A stretch of 64,000 nucleotides of DNA from Diaminobutyricibacter sp. McL0608. GTDB lineage: Bacteria > Actinomycetota > Actinomycetes > Actinomycetales > Microbacteriaceae. The notes beneath the pieces are model-generated. The model was not told the origin of the DNA. It worked only from the letters and a program-made list of their open reading frames with translations, and searched no databases. Numbering within the stretch: the first letter of the stretch is position 1; every line of letters begins with the position of its first letter. Positions 7,049 through 16,148 of the stretch are shown in pieces. A program made the translations under genes and the position numbers. Location of the stretch: NCBI RefSeq assembly GCF_039613825.1, contig NZ_CP154826.1, forward strand, positions 4,030,001 through 4,094,000. The letters run 5' to 3'.

Positions 7049-8317
7049 ATGCAGAACATCGCGCCCAAAGCGGTCATCGTCGGTCAGGGATACGTGGGGC
7101 TTCCCGTCGCAATGCGGGCTGTCGAGGTCGGATACGACGTCGTCGGCGTGGACTTGGATTCGAGTCGCATCGCCAGCTTGCAGAAAGGCGTCTCGTACGT
7201 CGACGACATCTCGGCTGAAGTACTCCGGGATGCACTCGCAAGCGGGCGGTACCTCCCCACGACGGATTACGACCACATCGTCGACTTCGACATTGCGGTG
7301 ATCACCGTGCCGACGCCACTTCGGGAGAGCCTCCCTGACCTGACATTCATCGAAGAGTCCTCGCGTTCCCTTGCGAAGTCTCTGAAGCAAGGCGCTACCG
7401 TCGTGCTCGAATCGACGACCTACCCCGGTACGACCGAGGAACTGATGGTTCCGATCCTCGAAGAGGGGTCTGGCCTCACAGCAGGTGTCGACTTCTTCGT
7501 CGGCTACAGTCCCGAGCGCATCGACCCGGGCAACCCGACCTGGAACTTCGTGACCACCCCGAAGGTCGTGTCGGGAATCGATGAGCTGTCGTTGGCAAAG
7601 GTCCAGGGCTTCTACGACAACCTCGTAGACCGCACAGTTCCTGTCAGCTCGCCCAAGGAGGCAGAGCTCACCAAGCTCCTTGAGAACACCTTCCGCCATG
7701 TGAATATCGCACTCGTCAACGAGCTGGCCATCTTCGCCAACCAGCTCGGCGTCAACGTCTGGGAATCGATCGAGGCCGCCTCGACCAAACCCTTCGGGTT
7801 CATGAAGTTCACGCCTGGACCGGGTGTCGGAGGACACTGCCTTCCGGTTGATCCGAGCTATCTCTCCTGGCAGGTTCGCCGCAAACTCGGCCAGAATTTT
7901 AGGTTCGTAGAGCTGGCGAACGATGTCAACGACCATATGCCCGACTATGTCGTGCAACGGCTCATGGCGATCCTGAACGGTGAGAAGCGCGCCCTCAACG
8001 GCTCACGAATCGCATTGATCGGTCTCTCATACAAGAAGAACTCCGGCGACATCCGGGAATCCCCAGCCCTGCGATTGATCGAATTGCTGGACGAGTACGG
8101 TGCCGTCTTGACGGCTGTGGATGGGCATGTCGAGGATCACCGCTGGCCAGACCGCGTCGACAGGGCACCCGACGTCGCAACGGCCATCGACGGGGCGGAC
8201 GCTGCAATTCTCGTCACCGATCACGATGACCTGGACTTGCTCAGCGTCGAGGGAGCGCGGCTTCCAGTCCTGGATACGAAGAACCGGCTGCGCGGCTCGA
8301 ACGTCGTACGACTCTGA
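7049..8317 (+). CDS. Nucleotide-sugar 6-dehydrogenase (UDP-GlcNAc/UDP-Glc dehydrogenase family)
   Basis: 422 residues from ATG 7049 (AGGA at 7042-7045). Motifs: NAD-binding VIVGQGYVGLPVAM (residues 9-22), STTYPGTTEE near 122-131, and catalytic Cys264 in GPGVGGHCLPVDPSYL. The C-terminal UDP-binding domain begins near 320 (ALIGLSYKKNSGDIRESP). The GGHCLPVDP form resembles the WbpA/UDP-HexNAc 6-dehydrogenase branch more than plain UDP-glucose dehydrogenases, so a HexNAc-uronic acid product is likely. It is the first gene of the rightward glycan block and ends 6 bases before the convergent glycosyltransferase. Confidence 0.85.
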   Translation: MQNIAPKAVIVGQGYVGLPVAMRAVEVGYDVVGVDLDSSRIASLQKGVSYVDDISAEVLRDALASGRYLPTTDYDHIVDFDIAVITVPTPLRESLPDLTFIEESSRSLAKSLKQGATVVLESTTYPGTTEELMVPILEEGSGLTAGVDFFVGYSPERIDPGNPTWNFVTTPKVVSGIDELSLAKVQGFYDNLVDRTVPVSSPKEAELTKLLENTFRHVNIALVNELAIFANQLGVNVWESIEAASTKPFGFMKFTPGPGVGGHCLPVDPSYLSWQVRRKLGQNFRFVELANDVNDHMPDYVVQRLMAILNGEKRALNGSRIALIGLSYKKNSGDIRESPALRLIELLDEYGAVLTAVDGHVEDHRWPDRVDRAPDVATAIDGADAAILVTDHDDLDLLSVEGARLPVLDTKNRLRGSNVVRL

Positions 8318-8323
8318 CTCTGA

Positions 8324-9490
8324 TCAGGCGGACGCCGCGAGGTGTGACTCGAGCAGTTCAAGCACATGCGGGTCGCTGGGCCGTGCGCGCCAACGCGCAT
8401 ATGCGGCGGCAGCACGTTCTCGGGCTACCTGGCGTTCTTCGGGAGAGAGGAGTGCGTACGCCTCGATCGCGGATGTCCAGGCCTCAGGGGTTCGATCGAG
8501 GACCCAGCCCCCGCCGTCCTCAAGCACGTCGTTCCATGGGGTGTGTGGACTGCACATGACTGGGCAGGATACAGAAAGCGATTCGGCAACGACGTGCCCG
8601 AAGTTCTCCCCTGCTGTCGGCATCAGAAGTACGTCGTAGCCCGAGAGCGTGGTGCGCGTCTGGTCGGGGTCGACCATTCCGAGCATGCGAACTGTGGCTG
8701 TTGCCGGTAGCGCTGTGATCAGGCCACGACAGAGCTCGACGTATTTTGGATCTTCCATCGGGCCGTAGACGTCCAGCTCTATCGGAGCGCTAACCTTAGC
8801 GATCGCTTCCAGGGCGATGTGAAGCCCCTTGTGTTCGACAAGTCGACCGAGGAACACAGCTCGTAGGCCCGGGTCATCGTCGGGATGCCGTGGGCTCGGC
8901 TCCGTTGCCGTCGCGGGAAGAAGCGTTTCGTTTTCGCGAATGAGGATCGCGGTCCGATCTCCCCACACGCGACGAATATCCGACGCCTCGAATTCTGACG
9001 AAGCGTGCCAGTAGAGGTGTCGATGCAGTCCGAGGGCTCGGTACACAAGAAAGAAGGCTTGCTTCTTCACGGACCGACGCCCCAGCGCCCCGGCGCCGAA
9101 TTCGCCTCGGGGTGCCAGAAGTCTTACCGCTGACCCCCAATATCCGAACCGCCAGAGGAGTTGCGGCAGGATCGAAAACTTCAGGTCGAAGAAGCCGTTG
9201 AAGTAGAGGATGGCAGGCTGTTTCGATTTCAGCGCTCGGTACCCTTCGAACAGCCCGCCGATCGACCTGGCGGACGCATAAAAGACTTTGGCGTGGTGAT
9301 GATCGAGCCAGCGGTTGCTCGCGACAGGCAGACGATCACGAGCTCCGAGGTCGTGGTCCGACGTCAACACATTCAGCGGGATGCTGCTCGGAGCAACTTC
9401 GACGAGCGCATCGAGTGTCCGAATTGGACCGCCGCCGAGTTTGGCGGGCGGAAAGAGCGGCGCAAAGACGGCGACTACTCGCGACAACAC
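8324..9490 (-). CDS. Glycosyltransferase family 4 protein
   Basis: About 388 residues. The start is GTG 9490 or TTG 9487, both served by the AAGGAG at 9500-9495. The N-terminus VVAVFAPLFPPAKLGGGPIRTLD has the glycine loop of GT-B enzymes. The C-terminal donor domain contains RAVFLGRLVEHKGLHIALEA and GYDVLLMPTAGENFGHVVAESLS, with the E-x7-E type acidic motif of retaining GT4 enzymes. It would add one sugar to the lipid-linked repeat unit on the cytoplasmic face. Donor and acceptor are unknown. It is transcribed against its neighbours and is divergent from gmd. Confidence 0.85.
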   Translation of the reverse strand: MLSRVVAVFAPLFPPAKLGGGPIRTLDALVEVAPSSIPLNVLTSDHDLGARDRLPVASNRWLDHHHAKVFYASARSIGGLFEGYRALKSKQPAILYFNGFFDLKFSILPQLLWRFGYWGSAVRLLAPRGEFGAGALGRRSVKKQAFFLVYRALGLHRHLYWHASSEFEASDIRRVWGDRTAILIRENETLLPATATEPSPRHPDDDPGLRAVFLGRLVEHKGLHIALEAIAKVSAPIELDVYGPMEDPKYVELCRGLITALPATATVRMLGMVDPDQTRTTLSGYDVLLMPTAGENFGHVVAESLSVSCPVMCSPHTPWNDVLEDGGGWVLDRTPEAWTSAIEAYALLSPEERQVARERAAAAYARWRARPSDPHVLELLESHLAASA

Positions 9491-9630
9491 CGAACTCCTT
9501 GAAGGGAAAGCACCGCCCTGGTCCTCCCCAAATCGGGTAGCAGAAGGGTGGGTACACCGAACGGTCCGCGCCAACGAGGCGCCAAACCCTTCAGTAAGCT
9601 TCGCATATAGGAAGTAATAAGGAGAGTCAA

Positions 9631-10641
9631 TTGAAACGTGCGCTTGTCACCGGTACCACCGGACAAGACGGAAGCTACCTTGTCGAGCTGCTGCTCGCCA
9701 AGGGATATGAGGTGCACGGACTCAAACGTCGTTCGTCCTCTTTCAACACGGGAAGGATCGAGGAGGCCGTCCGCTCGGAGGGACATCGTCCCGACCGATT
9801 CTCGATGCACTACGCCGACCTCGCAGACGCAGCCTCCGTCACCAACCTCGTGCGCGACATCGAACCCGATGAGGTCTACCACCTCGGCGCTCAAAGTCAC
9901 GTCGCCGTCTCTTTCGAAATCCCCGAATACACCGCCGATATCACCGGACTCGGCACCATCCGACTCCTGGAAGCCATTCGCGCTTCCGGAGTGCCGAGCC
10001 GCTTCTACCAGGCTTCCTCGTCCGAGATGTTCGGCTCTACGCCGCCACCCCAGAACGAGGCCACGCCATTCCATCCCCGCAGTCCGTATGGCTGTGCAAA
10101 GGTCTTCGGTTACTGGTCGACAGTGAACTATCGCGAGGCATATGACATCCATGCCTCGAATGGCATCCTCTTCAACCACGAAAGCGGTCGCCGAGGTGAG
10201 ACGTTCGTCACTCGGAAGATCACGCGTGCGGTCGCCCGGATCGCCGCGGGCCTTCAGAGCGAGCTTCGCCTGGGAAACCTCGATGCCGTCCGCGACTGGG
10301 GCTACGCTCCCGAATACGTTGAGGCGATGTGGTTGATGCTGCAGCAGGACGAGCCGGATGACTACGTCATTGCGACTGGCGAAGCCCACACGGTCCGCGA
10401 ATTCGCGGAGGTCGCGTTCGCACAGGTCGGCCTCAACTGGCAGGACTACGTCGTAGAGGACCCCCGCTACATGCGCCCGAGCGAGGTCGATGCGCTCATC
10501 GGTGACGCAACAAAGGCGAAAGAAAAGCTGGGCTGGGAACCAAAGGTGCATTTTGCTGAGTTGGTGAAGCGGATGATAGAGGACGACACCACTCTTCTCG
10601 AGCACGAGCTGGCAGGGCGGCTGGTCAGAGTCGAGCTATGA
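9631..10641 (+). CDS. gmd: GDP-mannose 4,6-dehydratase
   Basis: 336 residues starting at TTG 9631, with AAGGAG six bases upstream. It converts GDP-D-mannose to GDP-4-keto-6-deoxy-D-mannose. The NADP motif is [16 protein letters not shown] and the catalytic dyad is Tyr153/Lys157 in [31 protein letters not shown] is diagnostic of Gmd. Its product is the direct substrate of the aminotransferase two genes downstream (11852), which indicates GDP-perosamine rather than GDP-fucose or rhamnose synthesis, since no reductase or epimerase follows. It overlaps the next gene by ATGA. Confidence 0.95.
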   Translation: MKRALVTGTTGQDGSYLVELLLAKGYEVHGLKRRSSSFNTGRIEEAVRSEGHRPDRFSMHYADLADAASVTNLVRDIEPDEVYHLGAQSHVAVSFEIPEYTADITGLGTIRLLEAIRASGVPSRFYQASSSEMFGSTPPPQNEATPFHPRSPYGCAKVFGYWSTVNYREAYDIHASNGILFNHESGRRGETFVTRKITRAVARIAAGLQSELRLGNLDAVRDWGYAPEYVEAMWLMLQQDEPDDYVIATGEAHTVREFAEVAFAQVGLNWQDYVVEDPRYMRPSEVDALIGDATKAKEKLGWEPKVHFAELVKRMIEDDTTLLEHELAGRLVRVEL

Positions 10642-11855
10642 GCGGTGAGCAGTTCGGCACTGGATCCGATGGATTAGCTGCCTCGGTCGTGGTGGATCTG
10701 ACTTCCGTCTCGGCGACATCGGGAGGCGGCGTCGGCCGTGTTGCAACAGGAGTGGTCGACGGATTGGCCTCGATCGGAGTATCCACTCGATGCCTGGTTG
10801 CGCCGGGGACTGCGGCCGCCTGGCGTGACCTGCTGCCGGGTGCCGATCTGAGTGAGGTCGCGGTGAAGATGGCCGCGACAAGTGGGTGGCAGAATTCACT
10901 CCGGTCGAAGATGCCCGCATCACTCAAGACGAGCAGGCTTGTCGGTGCCGTGCGACGGGTTCGAAGTGGGGCTGTCAAAACGGCAGCAGGAACTGACGTT
11001 GTCTGGTATCCGTTCCATCGGAGCCTGGCGACGGCCGTGGCCAGCGTCGTGACGGTTCATGATCTCAGAGTGTTCGAGAGGGATTTCGCTTCGGTCATGG
11101 ATCAGCGCATCATCGAAGAGAACGTGAGAAATGCCCGCGCGCTCGTCTGTAGTTGGCCACACCCGTTCGACTCTCTGATCGAGCGGTTTCCGGAGGCCGA
11201 GAAGAAGTCCTTCCAGATTCCGCTACCGGTGCTCAATCCCGGTCGTCCGCGCGCCACTCGCCGGACCGAAGCGCAGCCTGTGACTCTTATCTACCCAGGG
11301 TATGTAACTGAGCACAAAGACCACGAAACGCTGATCCGTGCTTTGGCATTGCTCCCCGATGTCCGCCTGATCTGCACCGGGGCGGAAACCCCGTACGCCA
11401 GGACTGTCCGCGATCTGGCTGATGACCTCGGGGTAGCCGATCGGATCGAATGGCGCGGATACGTAGACGAGACAGAACTCGAGAATGCGTACGAGGAGGC
11501 AGATGTCCTCGTGATGCCGTCGCTCTGGGAGGCTGCAAGCGGCCCGGTTCTCGAGGCGGTCGTTCGCCAATTGCCCTTCGTCGCCAGTGACATCCCTCCA
11601 CTTCGGGCACAGGTTGCGCAACTCGGTCTGCATGCGGACGACTGGCTGTTCCCGCCCCGCGATTCAACGGCGCTCGCCGGTGCCATCGAGCGAGCTGTTT
11701 CTTCGCATCAGAGTCGCGTTGACGAATTGAAGGCCCCCGCCCAGCAGGTCGGATCCAGGACGTGGGAGACCACCGCGTCGGACTACGAGCGCGTGTTCAA
11801 TTGGGCGAATGGAACCGGCGAGCTTCCGGCCGACCTCCAAGGAAAGACGCGATGA
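10638..11855 (+). CDS. Glycosyltransferase family 4 protein
   Basis: 405 residues. The N-terminal acceptor domain has [21 protein letters not shown]. The C-terminal donor domain has [20 protein letters not shown] and [20 protein letters not shown], the GT4 nucleotide-sugar pocket. It sits between gmd and the perosamine synthase with ATGA overlaps on both sides, so transfer of (N-acyl)perosamine from GDP is the simplest proposal. This is inferred from position only. Cytosolic or peripheral membrane. Confidence 0.85.
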   Translation: MSGEQFGTGSDGLAASVVVDLTSVSATSGGGVGRVATGVVDGLASIGVSTRCLVAPGTAAAWRDLLPGADLSEVAVKMAATSGWQNSLRSKMPASLKTSRLVGAVRRVRSGAVKTAAGTDVVWYPFHRSLATAVASVVTVHDLRVFERDFASVMDQRIIEENVRNARALVCSWPHPFDSLIERFPEAEKKSFQIPLPVLNPGRPRATRRTEAQPVTLIYPGYVTEHKDHETLIRALALLPDVRLICTGAETPYARTVRDLADDLGVADRIEWRGYVDETELENAYEEADVLVMPSLWEAASGPVLEAVVRQLPFVASDIPPLRAQVAQLGLHADDWLFPPRDSTALAGAIERAVSSHQSRVDELKAPAQQVGSRTWETTASDYERVFNWANGTGELPADLQGKTR

Positions 11856-12958
11856 TCCCCATCTCCGAGCCAAGTCTCACGGATCGAGAGCGACAGTATC
11901 TGCTCGAAGCCTTCGACAGTGGGTGGATCTCGTCGCGCGGCGAATTCGTCGAACGGGCCGAGGCTCTCCTCCGAAATGCAACGTCCGCTCGTTACGCAGC
12001 TGTCGTGAGTAATGGCACCGTCGCACTACACCTCGCCCTGCTCGCCGCCGGCGTCGAAGCAGGCGACGAGGTTGTGATGCCCAGCTTGAGTTATGTGGCC
12101 ACAATGAATGCTGCGCTCTACATCGGTGCGCGACCCGTCCTGGTCGACGTCGACCCGGACACGTGGTGCGTAGACCCTCACGCTGTCGCAGCAGCCATCA
12201 CAGACCGAACCAGGGCCGTGATTGCTGTCGATCTCTATGGCAATCCAGCAGACTATGCCGCGCTGCGGAACGTCACTGCCAGTCGAGGTATCGTCCTCAT
12301 CGCAGACGCAGCTGAATCAATCGGCGGAGCGATGAACGGCGTTCCGACCGGCGCGCTTGCCGATATCTCGATCTTCTCGTTCTTCGGGAACAAGATCGTG
12401 ACCTCGGGCGAAGGCGGCGCGGTCACCACAGACGACCCGGAAATCGACGCGCGGATCCGACAGCTCCGCAACCAGGGCAACTCTGTTGAGCGACGCTACT
12501 TCCACGACGTTCTGGGCTTCAACTACCGAATGACGAATCTGGCTGCCGCAATTCTCTGTGCGCAGCTGGAGAGGCTAGAGGAACTCACGACGCATCGACG
12601 CGAAGTACTCGATTGGTATGAGTCGCGGCTGAAAGGCGTAGCTGGCGTTCGCCTGCAGTCAGTCGCGGCCGATGTCGTTCGGTCGCCGTGGCTGATGACG
12701 GTCTGTGTGGACGACTGGTCGGGGGCGCAGCGGGACCAGGCGATCTCGCTCTTGGCCGAAGAAGGAGTCGAGACCCGGCCGTCTTTCGTCCCCATGCAGG
12801 ACATGCCATATGTGAAGACCCCCGAGAGGATCAGTACGCCCATCAGCGCGAAGATCGGTCGTGAGGGCATCAGTCTTCCTACATTCCCTGGTCTGACGAA
12901 GGAGCAGGTCGATCACATCTGTGAACGGCTCCTTGCCGCCGTGCGGGGCCTCGATTGA
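11852..12958 (+). CDS. per: GDP-perosamine synthase-like aminotransferase (DegT/DnrJ/EryC1 family)
   Basis: 368 residues from ATG 11852. A fold-type I PLP enzyme with internal-aldimine Lys181 in FFGNKIVTSGEGG, the form typical of perosamine synthases and related sugar aminotransferases, and GTVALHLALLAAG as phosphate-binding loop. It would transfer an amino group from glutamate to C4 of GDP-4-keto-6-deoxymannose made by Gmd, giving GDP-perosamine. The specificity rests on the adjacent gmd; a UDP-4-keto sugar is the alternative. The GT upstream and flippase downstream are co-transcribed. Confidence 0.82.
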   Translation: MIPISEPSLTDRERQYLLEAFDSGWISSRGEFVERAEALLRNATSARYAAVVSNGTVALHLALLAAGVEAGDEVVMPSLSYVATMNAALYIGARPVLVDVDPDTWCVDPHAVAAAITDRTRAVIAVDLYGNPADYAALRNVTASRGIVLIADAAESIGGAMNGVPTGALADISIFSFFGNKIVTSGEGGAVTTDDPEIDARIRQLRNQGNSVERRYFHDVLGFNYRMTNLAAAILCAQLERLEELTTHRREVLDWYESRLKGVAGVRLQSVAADVVRSPWLMTVCVDDWSGAQRDQAISLLAEEGVETRPSFVPMQDMPYVKTPERISTPISAKIGREGISLPTFPGLTKEQVDHICERLLAAVRGLD

Positions 12959-12986
12959 GCCCGCATCCATGTGGTAGGCCCCACTC

Positions 12987-14231
12987 GTGACGCAACTCGG
13001 ACGCCAGGTGCGGGCCCTCATGGGTCGTGCGTCTGGGCGCACGCGCTTGTTCTATGCGGTCATCGCGAACGGACTCGTGAGCATCACGAGTCTTCTTCTC
13101 GCTGTGGCGATCGCTCGAGTCTCCGACCCTTGGGCCTTCGGCCAGTTCTCGATTGCGATGGCGGTCTACCTGTTCGCAATGGGACTGGTTCGTGCCGCTA
13201 TCACGGAAACGACCCTTGCGGTGGAACCCACAGCCGAGGTGAACGTCCGCGGCTTCCGCCGGGCCGCACTGGTCTCGCTCGTGTTCGGCGCGGCCATGCT
13301 CGGCACCGGGCTTCTCGCCCACAACGACTACCTGATCATCCTCGGCCTGGCTTTCAACGGCCTCATCTGCCTCGACTACCTCAGAACCGTCGAGGCCGCC
13401 CTCTATCGCGCCAGGACGTCATTGGTTCAGGGGGGACTCTGGTCGATCGCGACTGCGGTCATCAGCGTTGTATCGTTCGTGATGCCCATAGCGCCGCTGA
13501 CCACCTTCGTCGTATGGGCCGTGAGCGGATCGCTCATCGGATACGTGTCGGCCGTGGTCGCGCGCTACTCGCTCTTGCCGTCGTGGGGAAGACATGAAAC
13601 GGAGACGCGCGCAGCTGTTCTCTTCTCGCTCGACTATGTCGCCGGGTCGGGAGGCTCCGCGCTCAGCACCGCGCTACTGGGAGTCACGAGTTCGGCGCGA
13701 ACGGTGGGTGCGCTTCGCGGTGCGGGAACGATCATCGGCCCGATCAGTCTGCTTTCGACCACCATTCGATCGCTGATCATTCCCTACCTGACCCGCGCCA
13801 GAAAGTCCGGGGCTCGAGTCGAATTTGCTCGCGCAGCGGCAGTGGCTCTCGTCGTCGGCGCAGTGCTCGCGATACCTGCCGTGCTTCTATGCTTCTTGCC
13901 GTATGCTGCAGGGCACGCCTTGCTCGGCCAGACCTGGCCCGCGGCATCGCCGCTACTGCCCGCGCTTGCGATCGAGTCCGTCCTTGCCCTGATCGGGAAC
14001 ATTGCGTCGGCGGGTCATCGTTCCCGCCTCGCAGGAGTTCGTTCGCTTGTGCTCCGACTCTCTGTCGGGATACCCAGACCATTCATCGTGATTGCCGCCG
14101 CAGGAGTATGGGGTGCAGCTGGAGCGGCCTGGGCGATGGCCGCGTTGTCAGCGCTGAATTGCGTTATCTGGTGGTTGAGCTACTGGCAGCTGACCCAGCA
14201 GCCCCAGGATGCGATCGATCGCGCTGCTTGA
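12987..14231 (+). CDS. wzx: Polysaccharide flippase, Wzx/MATE-like
   Basis: 414 residues, almost entirely hydrophobic, with about 12 predicted membrane segments. The first (FYAVIANGLVSITSLLLAVA) and the following WAFGQFSIAMAVYLFAMG resemble Wzx/RfbX oligosaccharide flippases. It would move undecaprenyl-linked repeat units across the membrane. It starts at GTG 12987, 28 bases after the aminotransferase, without a strong Shine-Dalgarno. Its last 68 bases overlap the convergent polymerase gene. Length and topology fit; the family call is from hydrophobic pattern rather than a sharp motif. Confidence 0.78.
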   Translation: MTQLGRQVRALMGRASGRTRLFYAVIANGLVSITSLLLAVAIARVSDPWAFGQFSIAMAVYLFAMGLVRAAITETTLAVEPTAEVNVRGFRRAALVSLVFGAAMLGTGLLAHNDYLIILGLAFNGLICLDYLRTVEAALYRARTSLVQGGLWSIATAVISVVSFVMPIAPLTTFVVWAVSGSLIGYVSAVVARYSLLPSWGRHETETRAAVLFSLDYVAGSGGSALSTALLGVTSSARTVGALRGAGTIIGPISLLSTTIRSLIIPYLTRARKSGARVEFARAAAVALVVGAVLAIPAVLLCFLPYAAGHALLGQTWPAASPLLPALAIESVLALIGNIASAGHRSRLAGVRSLVLRLSVGIPRPFIVIAAAGVWGAAGAAWAMAALSALNCVIWWLSYWQLTQQPQDAIDRAA

Positions 14232-15471
14232 AGATGAGCAGGACGACCAGGATCGGCACGAACGAGATGAGTGCCTGAAGGTATCCGATCACGACATCGG
14301 GAAATGTGGATGCCCATCCCATCAACGATGAGGCGGCTAAGACCGCCATACACAGAGCGATTGGTCCCGCCCTGATTGCTCGGCTGACAATGTACGAGAA
14401 CAAGAGGGCCGCCGCGAAGTAGTAGAAGATCAATCCTGCGGGACCATAGAAGAAGTAGATGGTGCCAATGGACAGGAAGTTGTAGGACGACGTGCTTGAT
14501 CCGCCGAGGACGCGGTTGATCAGTCCGGCTGACGAGATGTTGGGTCGGTTGGGGTCCAATACGCGTGGGACGAGCCCGTAGCGCAGCACCTGAAGCGGGC
14601 CCGGTTGATTGACACTCACCGGGACCTTGAACTGGGCAACCGCCGTGAGCTGGTCGTCGAACCGCAGACGATCAAACGCAGTCACCGATTGGTCGACAGA
14701 CGAACCCAACTCCACTCGGACCGAGTTCCTCAGTGAAAAGAATGTCGGCCACGCCAGCAGAACAACGATCAGGGCGACCACCAACACGCGAAGCCTGACG
14801 AGCCCCAGGACCAGAGCCATGAGCATTACCGACGTGACAACCTGAAGGAGTGGTGCGGTCACCGACGTCTGCAGTGCAGCCCAACCCTCGATCAGGATGA
14901 TTGCTGAAATCCCAAGCCACAGCGTGCGCTTACTGCATGCTTTTCGCATGTAGCACGCGAAGATGAGCCCTACGCCGAACAGGTTCCACGAGGAGAACAA
15001 TGAGGCGGCGCTGGCGATCGGAGACTGCTGCGACCCTGTCAGCTGTGCGAGTAGCGATCCGCCCCCGGCCAGAACGAATGCGATGCGAGTAGCTGCGGCG
15101 ATCATAGTGACGCCTATCGTGATCGCACGAAGGGCCTTTGTTGTCGGGCCAGCAGTCCTTGTGAGATCGATGCGGGCGCGGACAGGCGCCGTCAGACCTT
15201 CCGCTACCAGGCATCCGAGGAGCGCTAGACCGAGGAGCCCCAGAATGAAAGGCAGCTGGCGATTTCCCTGAATCAACGCAATGGGGAGAATCAGCCCAAG
15301 GTACGGGGCGAGGAGGAACGTCGTCGCAGGAAACAGCTGCAGTATGCGTCCGCGCCAGCGAGGGGCAGGCGTGGTCGAAGTATCAGAAGGCGCAGTGGGG
15401 ACACTGCCCTTCGCTGCGGCTATCCCATATTTCGAGATGGCTAACGCGCGTGAACCTGTGGTGAAAGTCAT
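14164..15471 (-). CDS. wzy: O-antigen/exopolysaccharide polymerase, Wzy-like
   Basis: 435 residues from ATG 15471, with 10 or more hydrophobic segments. A large polar loop lies in the second half (residues about 260-340, containing FSLRNSVRVELGSSVDQSV and NRVLGGSSTSSYNF), as in Wzy/O-antigen-polymerase-like proteins. It would join repeat units outside the membrane. It is the last gene of the 13.7 kb leftward operon; its start overlaps the acetyltransferase stop (ATGA) and its 3' end overlaps the flippase tail to tail. The primary sequence of Wzy proteins is weakly conserved, so the call depends on topology and location. Confidence 0.75.
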   Translation of the reverse strand: MTFTTGSRALAISKYGIAAAKGSVPTAPSDTSTTPAPRWRGRILQLFPATTFLLAPYLGLILPIALIQGNRQLPFILGLLGLALLGCLVAEGLTAPVRARIDLTRTAGPTTKALRAITIGVTMIAAATRIAFVLAGGGSLLAQLTGSQQSPIASAASLFSSWNLFGVGLIFACYMRKACSKRTLWLGISAIILIEGWAALQTSVTAPLLQVVTSVMLMALVLGLVRLRVLVVALIVVLLAWPTFFSLRNSVRVELGSSVDQSVTAFDRLRFDDQLTAVAQFKVPVSVNQPGPLQVLRYGLVPRVLDPNRPNISSAGLINRVLGGSSTSSYNFLSIGTIYFFYGPAGLIFYYFAAALLFSYIVSRAIRAGPIALCMAVLAASSLMGWASTFPDVVIGYLQALISFVPILVVLLIFKQRDRSHPGAAGSAASSSTTR

Positions 15472-16148
15472 CGCGCGGGCACCCCCTTGACAGTTGAATG
15501 GGGCTCGACGTCCCCTACTACACATGCCGCCGCCCCGACTGTGCTCCATTCGCCGACCCGTCGGCGTTCGAGGATCACGGCACCAGCGCCTACGAAGCTA
15601 CCTGCCCCTAACGTGACGTGGCCGGAGATAACCGCTCCAGGGTTGACTGAGACAAAGTCTCCCAGTTGTGCGTCGTGACCGATCGTCGCGTTCGGGTTGA
15701 TGTGTGTGTGTCGTCCTGTCCGGACGTTGGTCGACAGCTGTGCGCCCGCGCACACGATCGTTCCCGGTGCAAGGTCGGTGTCAGTTCCCAGACCCGCGGA
15801 AGGATGCACAATTGCCGGATGGATTCGAAGTCCTGCGTCGGCGTACCGACGATCGATGCTTCTGCGAAGGTCTGGGTCTCCTACCGCAATGAGGTACGGT
15901 ACCCCCGTTTCACCCTTCCGAAGCCACTCGTCATCCGTTCCCAAGTACGGAACGCGGCGCTTCTCAAGAAGTGCCAGGGAAGCATCGTCTGGGGCGCGGT
16001 CGACTACCCCGATGACTGTGATCGCCGATGCCGGGTTCACAAGATTGTGCGCACGGATGACATCGAGTGTCTCGCGCGCGAAACCTCCTGCGCCGACAAT
16101 CACTACGTCGCCAGCCTGGGCCGGCTCAGTTGTGCTGGAAAGATTCAT
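15468..16148 (-). CDS. NeuD/PglD-family sugar O/N-acyltransferase, possible perosamine N-acetyltransferase
   Basis: 226 residues from ATG 16148. A small Rossmann N-domain (VVIVGAGGFARETLDVI) binds the nucleotide sugar. A left-handed beta-helix follows, with hexapeptide repeats (INPNATIGHDAQLGDFVSVN) and the catalytic-type His in IGHDA. These enzymes use acetyl-CoA to acetylate an amino sugar. The window has two paralogues. The other one (20647) sits inside the bacillosamine set, so this one is free to act on GDP-perosamine, as PerB-type enzymes do, or on another sugar. It is coupled by ATGA overlaps to fnlC and wzy. Confidence 0.82.
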   Translation of the reverse strand: MNLSSTTEPAQAGDVVIVGAGGFARETLDVIRAHNLVNPASAITVIGVVDRAPDDASLALLEKRRVPYLGTDDEWLRKGETGVPYLIAVGDPDLRRSIDRRYADAGLRIHPAIVHPSAGLGTDTDLAPGTIVCAGAQLSTNVRTGRHTHINPNATIGHDAQLGDFVSVNPGAVISGHVTLGAGSFVGAGAVILERRRVGEWSTVGAAACVVGDVEPHSTVKGVPAR

